A stretch of DNA of 7,010 nt from Thermoplasmata archaeon (GTDB lineage: Archaea > Thermoplasmatota > Thermoplasmata > RBG-16-68-12), in NCBI GenBank assembly GCA_021788795.1, contig JAJYKG010000114.1, positions 1-7,010 on the forward strand. The letters run 5' to 3'. The notes under the pieces are model-generated. The model saw nothing but the letters and a program-made list of their open reading frames with translations, made no database searches and was not told the DNA's origin. The position numbers and the translations under genes are program-made. Each line of letters starts with the position of its first letter. Positions within the stretch are counted from its first letter, which is position 1. This document shows, piece by piece, positions 1-5,176 of this stretch.

Positions 1-2
1 CC

Positions 3-548
3 GGCGCCGCCGTCTCCTGGCTCCCGGGCCTGAGCGGCGGTGCGGCGGCCACGCTGGCCTCGATGGGGACCTCCCGCAAGCTCCCGCCCGCGGGCTTCAT
101 GGTCATCCTGGGCGCGGTCTCCAGCTCGACCGCGATCCTGAGCGTGGCCGTCCTCTTCATGATCGGGAAGGCCCGCAGCGGCACCGCGGCCGCGGTCCGG
201 GACCTCCTCGGCTCGCCGGGCGCGTGGCCCTCGGTCGGCGCCGTCCCCGTGGCCGTCTTCTGGCTCGCCTTGGCCTCCGTGCTCGCCGCCGTCCTCGCCG
301 CCCCTCTGGCCGCGTCGCTCGCGCGGACGCTCGGCCCGCGATGGTCCCGACTCGACCCGCGGCTCCTCTCCGGGGCCTCGCTCCTCGCCCTCGGCGCGCT
401 GATCCTCCTGGCCTCGGGTCCGCTCGGGGGTGCGGTTGCGGTCCTCGCCTGCGCCGTCGGCCTGGTGCCCGTCCGGGCCGGGGTGCGCCGCATCCAGCTG
501 ATGGCCGCCCTCCTCGTCCCCGTCCTGGTGGGCTACCTCACCGTCTGA
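3..548 (+). CDS. Archaeal DUF112 / TctA-like membrane permease, C-terminal part
   Basis: The reading frame is open to the left edge, so the N-terminus lies outside the window; the ATG at 63 is internal. About 181 residues are visible, ending in TGA. They are strongly hydrophobic, with membrane segments at roughly visible residues 32-55, 77-107, 121-137, 142-157 and 164-181. A short LPGLSGG motif near the beginning, an IGKARSG motif after the first helix, and GVRRIQLM before a final helix ending just short of the stop match my memory of archaeal DUF112 (COG1784) proteins, distant relatives of the TctA subunit of tripartite tricarboxylate transporters. The substrate of the archaeal family is not known, and no TctB or TctC partner is visible here. 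Family call is by motif recognition only; the membrane-protein call is firm. Confidence 0.82.
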   Translation, partial: GAAVSWLPGLSGGAAATLASMGTSRKLPPAGFMVILGAVSSSTAILSVAVLFMIGKARSGTAAAVRDLLGSPGAWPSVGAVPVAVFWLALASVLAAVLAAPLAASLARTLGPRWSRLDPRLLSGASLLALGALILLASGPLGGAVAVLACAVGLVPVRAGVRRIQLMAALLVPVLVGYLTV

Positions 549-622
549 GGGCCGCAGGCGGAGCCCGAGGGGATCCCGGCGCGGTACGCGCTGAGTCCTG
601 CCCATGCGCTCAGGAGAAAGGG

Positions 623-630
623 TATAAGTA
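623..630 (+). promoter_or_regulatory. TATA box for the winged-helix/V4R-like gene
   Basis: TATAAGTA stands out in a GC-rich gap and is preceded by the purine-rich AGGAGAAAGG, a reasonable BRE. A transcript start about 25 bases downstream would fall near 650-655, inside the palindrome at 641-657 and 20-45 bases ahead of the two possible start codons (675, 696). Confidence 0.7.
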
Positions 631-640
631 GCCCCCTCCC

Positions 641-657
641 GGATGGGAGTCCCATCC
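641..657. promoter_or_regulatory. Perfect 17-base palindrome, candidate operator
   Basis: GGATGGGA-G-TCCCATCC is an exact inverted repeat: two 8-base arms around a single central G. It begins 10 bases after the TATA box and covers the predicted transcript start, which is where an archaeal repressor would block polymerase recruitment. The gene just downstream encodes a winged-helix protein, so autoregulation is an obvious but untested possibility. It could also be a hairpin at the 5' end of the mRNA. Confidence 0.55.
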
Positions 658-695
658 CCCCCGATACGACCCTCGTGGCAGAGCCGACGGCCCCC

Positions 696-1490
696 ATGGA
701 CCGGCTCTCGTTCGTCCTGTCAAGCACCCAGCGCGAGAAGGTCCTCGGCTCCCTGCTCGGCGGCGTGAAGCATCCCGCGCAGATCGCCCGGGACACGAAC
801 CTCCGCACGCCGCACGTGAGCCGCGCGCTGTCGCAGCTCGTCCGGGCCGGGCTCGTCTTCGCGGCGAGCAACTCCGTCCGGGGGAAGCTCTACGCGGTCA
901 CGCCGCTCGGCCGGACCGTGTACGAGGAGCTCACGGAGGCGCGGGGGGACCGCCTCGTGGCCCCCCTGGCCCGCGGGAGCCACTTCAAGAACTACCATCA
1001 CTGGCTCGCCAAGAACTACGGGAGGAAGCGCGCGGACGCGTTCTACCGGTCCTTCGGGGTCGACCCGCAGAAGATTGACGCCCAGGGCTGGTACCCGCTG
1101 CGCAGGATCGTCCAGCTCTTGGAGCAAATCGAGGCGGCTTTCGGGGACGGGAGCGGGGAGACCGTGCGCCGGATGCTCCGGGAGGAAGCCCTCAACTTCG
1201 CGTCCATCCGCCGGTACATGACCATCGTCCTGCCGTTCAAGTACGTCGTGGAGATGGCCCCCGCGGCCTACCACCGCGAGTTCAACCACGGCCGCCTCGA
1301 GGTCGAGGTCCACGGCCGCCGCGCCCTCGTGAAGAACTACGACTGGATCAGCAGCCCGACCCGTTGCATGGCCTGGCTCGGGACGTACGAGGGCACCCTC
1401 CTGGCGGCCGGGTACAAGCACAGCAACGTTCGCAAGGTCGCCTGCATCCTGAAGGGCGACCCGTATTGCGGATACGAGCTGGAGTGGTAG
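696..1490 (+). CDS. Winged-helix transcription regulator with C-terminal V4R-like sensor domain
   Basis: With the ATG at 696 the protein has 264 residues; a GTG at 675 would add seven. I prefer 696 because archaeal proteins of this type often begin with a short MDxLSFVLSS-like stretch directly before the first helix. Residues about 3-80 form a MarR/ArsR-like winged helix, with recognition helix around RTPHVSRALSQL and a wing ending in KLYAVTPLG. Residues about 100-264 form a second domain ending in CILKGDPYCGYELEW. That C-terminus (Cys, Gly-Asp, Cys, aromatic, terminal Trp) resembles the end of V4R (4-vinyl reductase) domains, which act as small-molecule sensors in some regulators. Cys224, Cys250 and Cys258 are candidate ligand or metal residues. 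The role is therefore likely ligand-responsive DNA binding; the ligand is unknown. It has its own promoter and converges on nadM. The DNA-binding domain is secure, the sensor assignment moderate. Confidence 0.8.
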   Translation: MDRLSFVLSSTQREKVLGSLLGGVKHPAQIARDTNLRTPHVSRALSQLVRAGLVFAASNSVRGKLYAVTPLGRTVYEELTEARGDRLVAPLARGSHFKNYHHWLAKNYGRKRADAFYRSFGVDPQKIDAQGWYPLRRIVQLLEQIEAAFGDGSGETVRRMLREEALNFASIRRYMTIVLPFKYVVEMAPAAYHREFNHGRLEVEVHGRRALVKNYDWISSPTRCMAWLGTYEGTLLAAGYKHSNVRKVACILKGDPYCGYELEW

Positions 1491-1521
1491 GCCCCCTCGC
1501 GGGCCCGTGTGAGAGTCCGGG

Positions 1522-1541
1522 GATGGTAACCAGATGGTAAC
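1522..1541. repeat. Two 9-base direct repeats, 11 bp apart
   Basis: GATGGTAAC occurs at 1522-1530 and again at 1533-1541, a spacing of about one helical turn, so both copies would face the same side of the DNA. They lie directly upstream of the TATA-like box at 1547-1553, where a regulator or BRE-overlapping factor could bind. Confidence 0.5.
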
Positions 1542-1546
1542 AGGGG

Positions 1547-1553
1547 TTAAGTA
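1547..1553 (+). promoter_or_regulatory. TATA-like box in the convergent gap
   Basis: TTAAGTA is the same core seen in the lonB promoter (TTTTAAGTA, minus strand) and close to TATAAGTA at 623-630. A transcript from here would begin near 1575 on the + strand, where no good protein-coding frame exists, but two hairpins and a pyrimidine tract follow. Confidence 0.4.
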
Positions 1554-1574
1554 CCTCCTCGTTTCTCTCTGGTA

Positions 1575-1676
1575 TTGGTAGGGATCCAGGGGAGATACGT
1601 CCTCGTTTGGGGGGATGCCTACCAAACGAGCCCGTTCCCACGCGCGCTCGCGGAACGGGTCCGCCTTCTTTTCTCA
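1575..1676 (+). ncRNA. Candidate small RNA with two tandem hairpins (or a double terminator)
   Basis: Downstream of the TATA-like box lie two perfect hairpins placed end to end. The first has a 9-bp stem (CTCGTTTGG at 1602-1610 with CCAAACGAG at 1622-1630, 11-base loop). The second has an 8-bp stem (CCCGTTCC at 1631-1638 with GGAACGGG at 1652-1659, 13-base loop). They are followed by the pyrimidine tract CTTCTTTTCTC ending at 1675, the kind of sequence at which archaeal polymerase stops. The order promoter-like box, structured RNA, T-rich end is what a short ncRNA gene would look like. The alternative is that the hairpins simply end the regulator transcript whose stop codon is at 1490. The sequence does not match a tRNA, 5S RNA or C/D-box RNA pattern that I can recognise. 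Confidence 0.35.
1602..1675 (+). terminator. Double hairpin plus pyrimidine tract, probable end of + strand transcripts
   Basis: The two hairpins described for the candidate RNA are followed by CTTCTTTTCTC on the + strand. The T-rich side favours termination of rightward transcripts, which would protect the convergent nadM gene from read-through. The leftward nadM transcript would have a purine tract here instead, so its own terminator is not explained by this element. Confidence 0.45.
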
Positions 1677-2219
1677 ATCGTCGTGGTTGTTTTCCCGGGT
1701 CCCGTACGGGGTGGAGTACTTGTACGTCTCCCGGATCCGCTCGATCCCGTCGATCTCCTCGATGAACGAGGCGACGACCGGCGGGACGAGGGACTTCCAG
1801 TCCCCGCCCTTCTGCATCCGCCGCCGAACCTCCGTGCCGGAATACTTCTCGCGGCCCACGAGGGGGAGGGAGAGCACCTTGAGCCCGTGCTCGCGGAACA
1901 GGCGGACGACGAGGTCCGAGTTCGTCACGACCGCGTCGAACGTGGGCACGAGGGACTTCACGTGACTCACCCACACACTGTGCACGTGGGTGTCCGGGAT
2001 GGGGACGATGTGGTAGTCCCGGATGCCCTCCGCGTCCAGGGAGCGCTTGATCATCTCGAAGCGCTCGCCCGCCGTGAAGGGGTTCTCTCCCGTGTGGCTG
2101 TACTGGGCCGACCCGATCCCGATGATGACCTCCTCGCTGTCCTCCAGGATGCGGTGGACCATCGCGAGGTGGCCCTTGTGGAACGGTTGGAACCGGCCGA
2201 TGAACAGGACGCGCGTCAT
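1674..2219 (-). CDS. nadM: Nicotinamide-nucleotide adenylyltransferase (archaeal type)
   Basis: This 181-residue protein joins NMN and ATP to give NAD+ and pyrophosphate, the step common to de novo and salvage NAD synthesis, in the cytoplasm. Residues 8-17 are GRFQPFHKGH, holding the HxGH nucleotidyltransferase motif (His14-His17). IGIGSAQYSHTGENPFTAGER (starting at 34) and SGTEVRRRM (127-135) are the other signature stretches, and the whole length aligns well with my memory of the Methanothermobacter enzyme. The reading frame extends 24 codons further upstream, but family proteins start just before the GRFQPFH motif, and the ATG at 2219 has GGGGAGG 7 bases upstream. The start overlaps the stop of the upstream small ORF as ATGA, pointing to co-translation in the lonB operon. 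The C-terminus after about residue 165 is hydrophilic and variable, as is usual. Confidence 0.97.
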   Translation of the reverse strand: MTRVLFIGRFQPFHKGHLAMVHRILEDSEEVIIGIGSAQYSHTGENPFTAGERFEMIKRSLDAEGIRDYHIVPIPDTHVHSVWVSHVKSLVPTFDAVVTNSDLVVRLFREHGLKVLSLPLVGREKYSGTEVRRRMQKGGDWKSLVPPVVASFIEEIDGIERIRETYKYSTPYGTRENNHDD

Positions 2220-2380
2220 GGGCTGCCCTCCCCGGGGAGGCGGTGGGCGGACAGGCAGACCTCCGTAAGGAACTTGCGACTGTGCTCGCACTCACCCGGG
2301 GGCGGCACCCGCTCGATCAGGGGGTCCGGTTCGTGGCACGGCATGGGCTCGTAGAACTCGGGGGATGGGCCCGCGTCCAC
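2216..2380 (-). CDS. Small Cys/His-rich protein between lonB and nadM, unknown function
   Basis: I do not recognise this protein. From a GTG at 2380 it has 54 residues; from an ATG at 2344 it has 42. The frame opens 18 bases after the lonB stop and its TGA overlaps the nadM start as ATGA, so it exactly fills the gap between the two genes. Third codon positions are strongly G/C (about 35 of 40 after the ATG), as in the neighbours, and the frame is read in the operon direction, both arguing for real coding. In the 42-residue form Cys3, His4, Cys19, His21, Cys30 and His34 could bind a metal. Prolines are common (PDP, PPPG). It may be a functional small protein or a leader peptide whose translation opens the palindrome at 2227-2240 for nadM. 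No convincing ribosome-binding site decides between the two starts. Confidence 0.6.
   Translation of the reverse strand: MDAGPSPEFYEPMPCHEPDPLIERVPPPGECEHSRKFLTEVCLSAHRLPGEGSP
2227..2240 (-). promoter_or_regulatory. nadM ribosome-binding site inside a perfect 14-bp palindrome
   Basis: CCTCCCCGGGGAGG is self-complementary. On the minus strand its second half supplies GGGGAGG, a strong match to the archaeal Shine-Dalgarno, 7 bases before the nadM ATG. As RNA it can fold into a 5-bp stem (CCTCC/GGAGG) with a CCGG loop, hiding the site unless ribosomes finishing the upstream small ORF pass through it. Confidence 0.6.
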
Positions 2381-2398
2381 CCGTCCCGCCCCCGACGC

Positions 2399-4387
2399 TC
2401 AGCGCCCTACCGGGGCGGGCCCCGGCTTCTCCGGGGTGATCTTGGGCACCAGCGAGGAGAGGCGGGTGATGAGGCTCGACTTCTTCGGGCCGACGAGGGC
2501 CTGGTCCAAGACGTCGCTCAGCGTGTCCACGGGCACGACCTCGATCTTCCCGATGTACCGGTCCTCGAGGAGCACGTCCCGCATGTTCGCCCGGGGGATG
2601 AGCACCTTCCGGGCGCCCGCCTCGGCGGCGGCCTCGATCTTGGCGGTCACGCCCCCGACGGGGAGCACCTGGCCGCGCACGGACAGGGAGCCGGTCATGG
2701 CCACGCTCTGGTCCACGGGGACCTCCTCGAGCGCGCTGATGACCGCGGTGGCCACGGAGATGGACGCGCTGTCGCCCTCCGTCCCCTCGCGCGATCCGAC
2801 GAACTGGACGTGGATATCGTGGTTGGAGATGTCCTCGCCCGTGTACTTCTTGATCAGGGCGGCGACGTTCTCCACGGCCTCCTTTGCGATGTCCCCCAGG
2901 CGCCCGGTCGCGATGATGCGGCCGCCCTGGCGCGTCTGGGCCGGCGTCACCTCCGCGGCGATGGGGAGGACGATGCCGCTGAACTCGGCGAGGCTGTTGT
3001 CCCCGATGAGGACCGCGAGGCCGTTCACCATGCCGACGCCCGCACCGGCCGTGTTGACCATCTGATACTCCTTGCCGCGCTCGATCATCCGGTCCGCGAC
3101 CTGCTGCTCGAGGGACCGGGCGATGCGCTTGGCGTCGAGGACGTGCTTGTTCGTGACCAGGGGGGCCGCGCCCTCCTGGGCGATGTCGCCCGCGACGCGG
3201 ATGAGGCCGCCGAGCTCGCGCAGGCGCAGGGTGAGCTGCCCGCGGCGGCCCGCGCGGCGCTGGGCCTCGCGGAGGATCTCCGCGACCGCGGGGCGGTCGA
3301 AGTGGGGGATCTTCTTGTCCTTGGTGACCTCCTGGGCCACGAAGCGGACGAGCTTCTGGCGGTTCTCCTCCGTGTCCGGCATCGTGCTCTTCATGTAGAT
3401 CTCGTACCCGTACCCGCGGATGCGGGAGCGGAGGGCGGGGTGCATGCCCTGGACGGCGTCCAGGTTCCCCGCGGCCACGAGGACGAAGTCGCACGGGACG
3501 GGCTCCGTCTTGACCATGGCGCCGCTCGACCGCTCGCTCTGGCCCACGATGGAGAACTTCTTCTCTTGCATCGCGGTGAGCAGGCTCTGCTGGCTCTCCA
3601 TGCGGAGCACGTTGATCTCGTCGACGAACAGGACGCCCTTGTGGGCCTTGTGGATCGCGCCCGACTCGACGCGCTCATGGGCCGGCGTCTCGAGGCCGCC
3701 GCTCTGGAAGGGGTCGTGTTTCACGTCCCCCAGGAGGGCGCCCGCGTGGCTGCCCGTGGCGTCGATGAACGGGGGCATGTCCTCCGGGCTGTGGGTCACC
3801 AGGAGCTTGGGGACCATGAGGTTCTCCTGGCGGTGGCCCGTGTACCGGAAGGCGATGTAGATGATCGCCGCGACCAGGATGCCGAACAGGATGGTCGTGG
3901 ACGCATCCGGCTTGAAGCTGGGCGGGTTGCTCCCCCAGTTGTACGCCAGGATGACGGAGAGGCCGATGATGAAGAAGACGATCGTCATGACCATGGAGGC
4001 CTTCTGCTCGCGGCGCTGGGCCGCCTCGGCCTTCTGGGCGTTGACGATCTCGCGCCCCTTCCCCGCCGGGACGACGCGGATCTTGGGCTCGTTGGGGTCC
4101 TCGGGGTTGTGGTAGACGATGATGTCCTGGAGCTCGTCCCTCGGGAGGAGCTCCGTCATGGACCGGGCGAGCATGGACTTGCCCGTGCCCGGGTCGCCGA
4201 TCAGCATCACGTGCCGCTTCTGCTCCGCGGCCTTGCGGATGACCTCGACGGCCCGTTCCTGGCCGATGACCTGGTCGACCAGCCGCTCGGGGATCTTGAC
4301 CTCGGCGGTGCTCTTGAAGTCGAGCTTGTTGATCCAGACGTCAACGGGGGGCAGCTCCTCCGAGACTTCCCCCGGGATATCGGCCAT
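2399..4387 (-). CDS. lonB: Membrane-anchored ATP-dependent Lon protease (archaeal LonB)
   Basis: This 662-residue AAA+ protease unfolds and degrades abnormal and regulatory proteins at the cytoplasmic face of the membrane, as a ring. Walker A is GDPGTGKS (64-71), Walker B GVLFVDEIN (251-259), sensor-1 Asn308 in AAGNLD, and arginines at 320-324. Two membrane helices at about 131-149 and 164-180 lie between Walker A and Walker B, the hallmark of archaeal LonB; there is no bacterial-type N-domain. The protease domain covers about 450-635, with catalytic Ser540 in TEGDSAS and Lys583 in GGVTAKIEAA, 43 residues apart as in other LonB enzymes. The C-terminal tail is Pro/Lys-rich. An upstream in-frame extension of 68 codons is rejected because it spans the promoter and reads as low-complexity Ser/Arg. 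Weak GAGGAAGG precedes the ATG. First gene of the operon with the small ORF and nadM; lon-nadM proximity is known in haloarchaea. Confidence 0.97.
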   Translation of the reverse strand: MADIPGEVSEELPPVDVWINKLDFKSTAEVKIPERLVDQVIGQERAVEVIRKAAEQKRHVMLIGDPGTGKSMLARSMTELLPRDELQDIIVYHNPEDPNEPKIRVVPAGKGREIVNAQKAEAAQRREQKASMVMTIVFFIIGLSVILAYNWGSNPPSFKPDASTTILFGILVAAIIYIAFRYTGHRQENLMVPKLLVTHSPEDMPPFIDATGSHAGALLGDVKHDPFQSGGLETPAHERVESGAIHKAHKGVLFVDEINVLRMESQQSLLTAMQEKKFSIVGQSERSSGAMVKTEPVPCDFVLVAAGNLDAVQGMHPALRSRIRGYGYEIYMKSTMPDTEENRQKLVRFVAQEVTKDKKIPHFDRPAVAEILREAQRRAGRRGQLTLRLRELGGLIRVAGDIAQEGAAPLVTNKHVLDAKRIARSLEQQVADRMIERGKEYQMVNTAGAGVGMVNGLAVLIGDNSLAEFSGIVLPIAAEVTPAQTRQGGRIIATGRLGDIAKEAVENVAALIKKYTGEDISNHDIHVQFVGSREGTEGDSASISVATAVISALEEVPVDQSVAMTGSLSVRGQVLPVGGVTAKIEAAAEAGARKVLIPRANMRDVLLEDRYIGKIEVVPVDTLSDVLDQALVGPKKSSLITRLSSLVPKITPEKPGPAPVGR

Positions 4388-4389
4388 TT

Positions 4390-4415
4390 GAGGACCTTCC
4401 TCACATGCGGTGAGG
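4390..4415 (-). promoter_or_regulatory. Overlapping inverted repeats in the lonB leader
   Basis: GAGGA-CCT-TCCTC (4390-4402) and CCTCAC-ATGCG-GTGAGG (4399-4415) share the bases 4399-4402, so only one hairpin can form at a time. The minus-strand sequence includes GAGGAAGG, the only Shine-Dalgarno-like stretch ahead of the lonB ATG. A structural switch on lonB translation is possible but the stems are short. Confidence 0.3.
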
Positions 4416-4443
4416 CGCGTCACGTTTGAATACACGGGCCTCG

Positions 4444-4452
4444 TACTTAAAA
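4444..4452 (-). promoter_or_regulatory. TATA box of the lonB operon
   Basis: Minus-strand TTTTAAGTA, preceded by AAGA. It lies about 57 bases before the lonB ATG, giving an expected leader of roughly 35 bases. It falls inside the upstream extension of the lonB frame and so supports the start at 4387. Confidence 0.75.
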
Positions 4453-4473
4453 TCTTTGACCTGAGAAATGGAG

Positions 4474-4497
4474 TAGAAACGTCTCCAGATAGAAACG
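4474..4497 (-). repeat. Two CGTTTCTA repeats upstream of the lonB promoter
   Basis: On the minus strand CGTTTCTA occurs at 4497-4490 and 4481-4474, 16 bases apart (about one and a half helical turns), ending some 22 bases upstream of the lonB TATA box. The stretch is pyrimidine-rich and follows the stop of the preceding GTPase gene, so it may serve as an activator site for lonB, a transcript end for the GTPase, or both. Confidence 0.35.
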
Positions 4498-4529
4498 GTC
4501 GTCGAACCCGTGGGTCCGGTCCACCGCGC

Positions 4530-5069
4530 TCACTGCGCGTGGGCGCGCGCGGAGATGAGCTTCGCGAGCTCGGAGAACGCGTGCTCCACATTCTCTCCGG
4601 TCTTCGCGGAGGTGAACAGGAAGGGCGCGTCGTGCGTCTTCGCGGCTGACTCGAGGTCCGCCGCGGTGATCGCCTGCTGCTCCTTTAGGTCTGCCTTGTT
4701 CGCGAGGAACTCCACCGGGATCTTGCCCGTGACCTTCACCACGGCCGCGACCCATTCGTCGAGATCCGTGAGCGTGTCCATCCGGGTGACGTCGCAGACG
4801 GCGATAACGCCCTGGGCACCGTGGAAATACGCCTCCTTGAGGAGCTCTCGGAAGCCCTTCTCGCCCATGATGTCCCAGATCGTCATGTCGACGTCGACCG
4901 AGCTCTCGTTCGCGTCGATGTGGATTTCCTTCTTGGAGACCTTGGCGCCGAGGGTCGAGATGTACCGGTCGTCGAACTGGTCGTGGATGAAGCGGCGGAT
5001 CAGGCAGGTCTTGCCGACGGCGCCCTCGCCCACGAGGCAGATCTTGACCTTCATCTTCTCGGGTTCCAT
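4530..5069 (-). CDS. Ras-like small GTPase, copy 1
   Basis: This 179-residue protein is a complete single-domain small GTPase, expected to cycle between GDP and GTP forms in the cytoplasm. G1 is GEGAVGKT (14-21), the G2 threonine is Thr39 in ISTLGAK, G3 is WDIMGEK (Asp66-Gly69), G4 is NKAD (124-127) and G5 is TSAKTG (153-158). The residue matching Ras Gly12 is Gly16, as in Rho proteins, and that matching Gln61 is Glu70. The usual WDTAG of eukaryotic Rab/Ras is replaced by WDIMG. There is no C-terminal cysteine, so no lipid anchor of the eukaryotic type. The start at 5069 has GGGGTG just upstream and lies about 42 bases from a strong TATA box. It is closest by eye to copy 3. Effector and pathway are unknown; it could belong to one of the prokaryotic Ras-superfamily groups of unknown function. 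Confidence 0.95.
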   Translation of the reverse strand: MEPEKMKVKICLVGEGAVGKTCLIRRFIHDQFDDRYISTLGAKVSKKEIHIDANESSVDVDMTIWDIMGEKGFRELLKEAYFHGAQGVIAVCDVTRMDTLTDLDEWVAAVVKVTGKIPVEFLANKADLKEQQAITAADLESAAKTHDAPFLFTSAKTGENVEHAFSELAKLISARAHAQ

Positions 5070-5110
5070 GGAGCACCCCGGACGGTTTACGGCGCGCGCA
5101 CGAGCCTTAG

Positions 5111-5119
5111 ATTATAAAG
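5111..5119 (-). promoter_or_regulatory. TATA box of GTPase copy 1
   Basis: Minus-strand CTTTATAAT is the best TATA match in the window. Transcription should start near 5089, about 20 bases before the ATG at 5069. Copy 1 therefore can be expressed separately from copies 2 and 3. Confidence 0.75.
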
Positions 5120-5130
5120 GAATTCCCACG

Positions 5131-5152
5131 CCGTTATCTCCTCGGATAACGG
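5131..5152 (-). terminator. Perfect 8-bp hairpin between GTPase copies 2 and 1
   Basis: CCGTTATC and GATAACGG pair perfectly around the 6-base loop TCCTCG. It lies 25 bases after the copy 2 stop and 12 bases upstream of the copy 1 TATA box. On the minus strand it is followed by GGGAATTCCTTTATAAT, which becomes T-rich, so it may end the copy 2 transcript. Its position just upstream of a promoter also fits an operator for copy 1. Confidence 0.5.
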
Positions 5153-5176
5153 GGACCGCCTCCATGGGGGTGCCGT

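Noticed and set aside
720..1625. 301-codon open frame on the minus strand opposite the winged-helix gene
   Set aside because: The + strand frame has clear winged-helix and C-terminal motifs, while the minus frame is Pro/Arg/Glu/Val low complexity.
1575..1676. tRNA, 5S RNA or C/D-box RNA in the convergent gap
   Set aside because: No acceptor stem with a TTCRA-type T loop, no 5S-like pattern and no RUGAUGA/CUGA boxes were found on either strand.
2220..2291. 24-codon N-terminal extension of NadM
   Set aside because: NadM proteins start a few residues before GRFQPFH, and the ribosome-binding site fits the ATG at 2219.
1348..2295. 315-codon minus-strand frame across nadM and the convergent gap
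   Set aside because: It overlaps nadM in another frame, reads as Arg/Pro/Gly/His-rich and runs through the hairpin region.
2292..3494. 400-codon minus-strand frame within lonB
   Set aside because: A shadow in another frame of lonB; the product is Arg/Gly/Pro repeats with no motif.
2243..4429. Very long open frame on the + strand opposite lonB
   Set aside because: It mirrors the lonB gene codon for codon; its product is an Asp/Leu/Val/His/Arg-rich low-complexity chain, as expected from the antisense of a GC-rich gene.
4388..4591. 68-codon N-terminal extension of LonB
   Set aside because: It covers the TATA box at 4444-4452 and overlaps the end of GTPase copy 1; LonB proteins start close to MADIPGEV.
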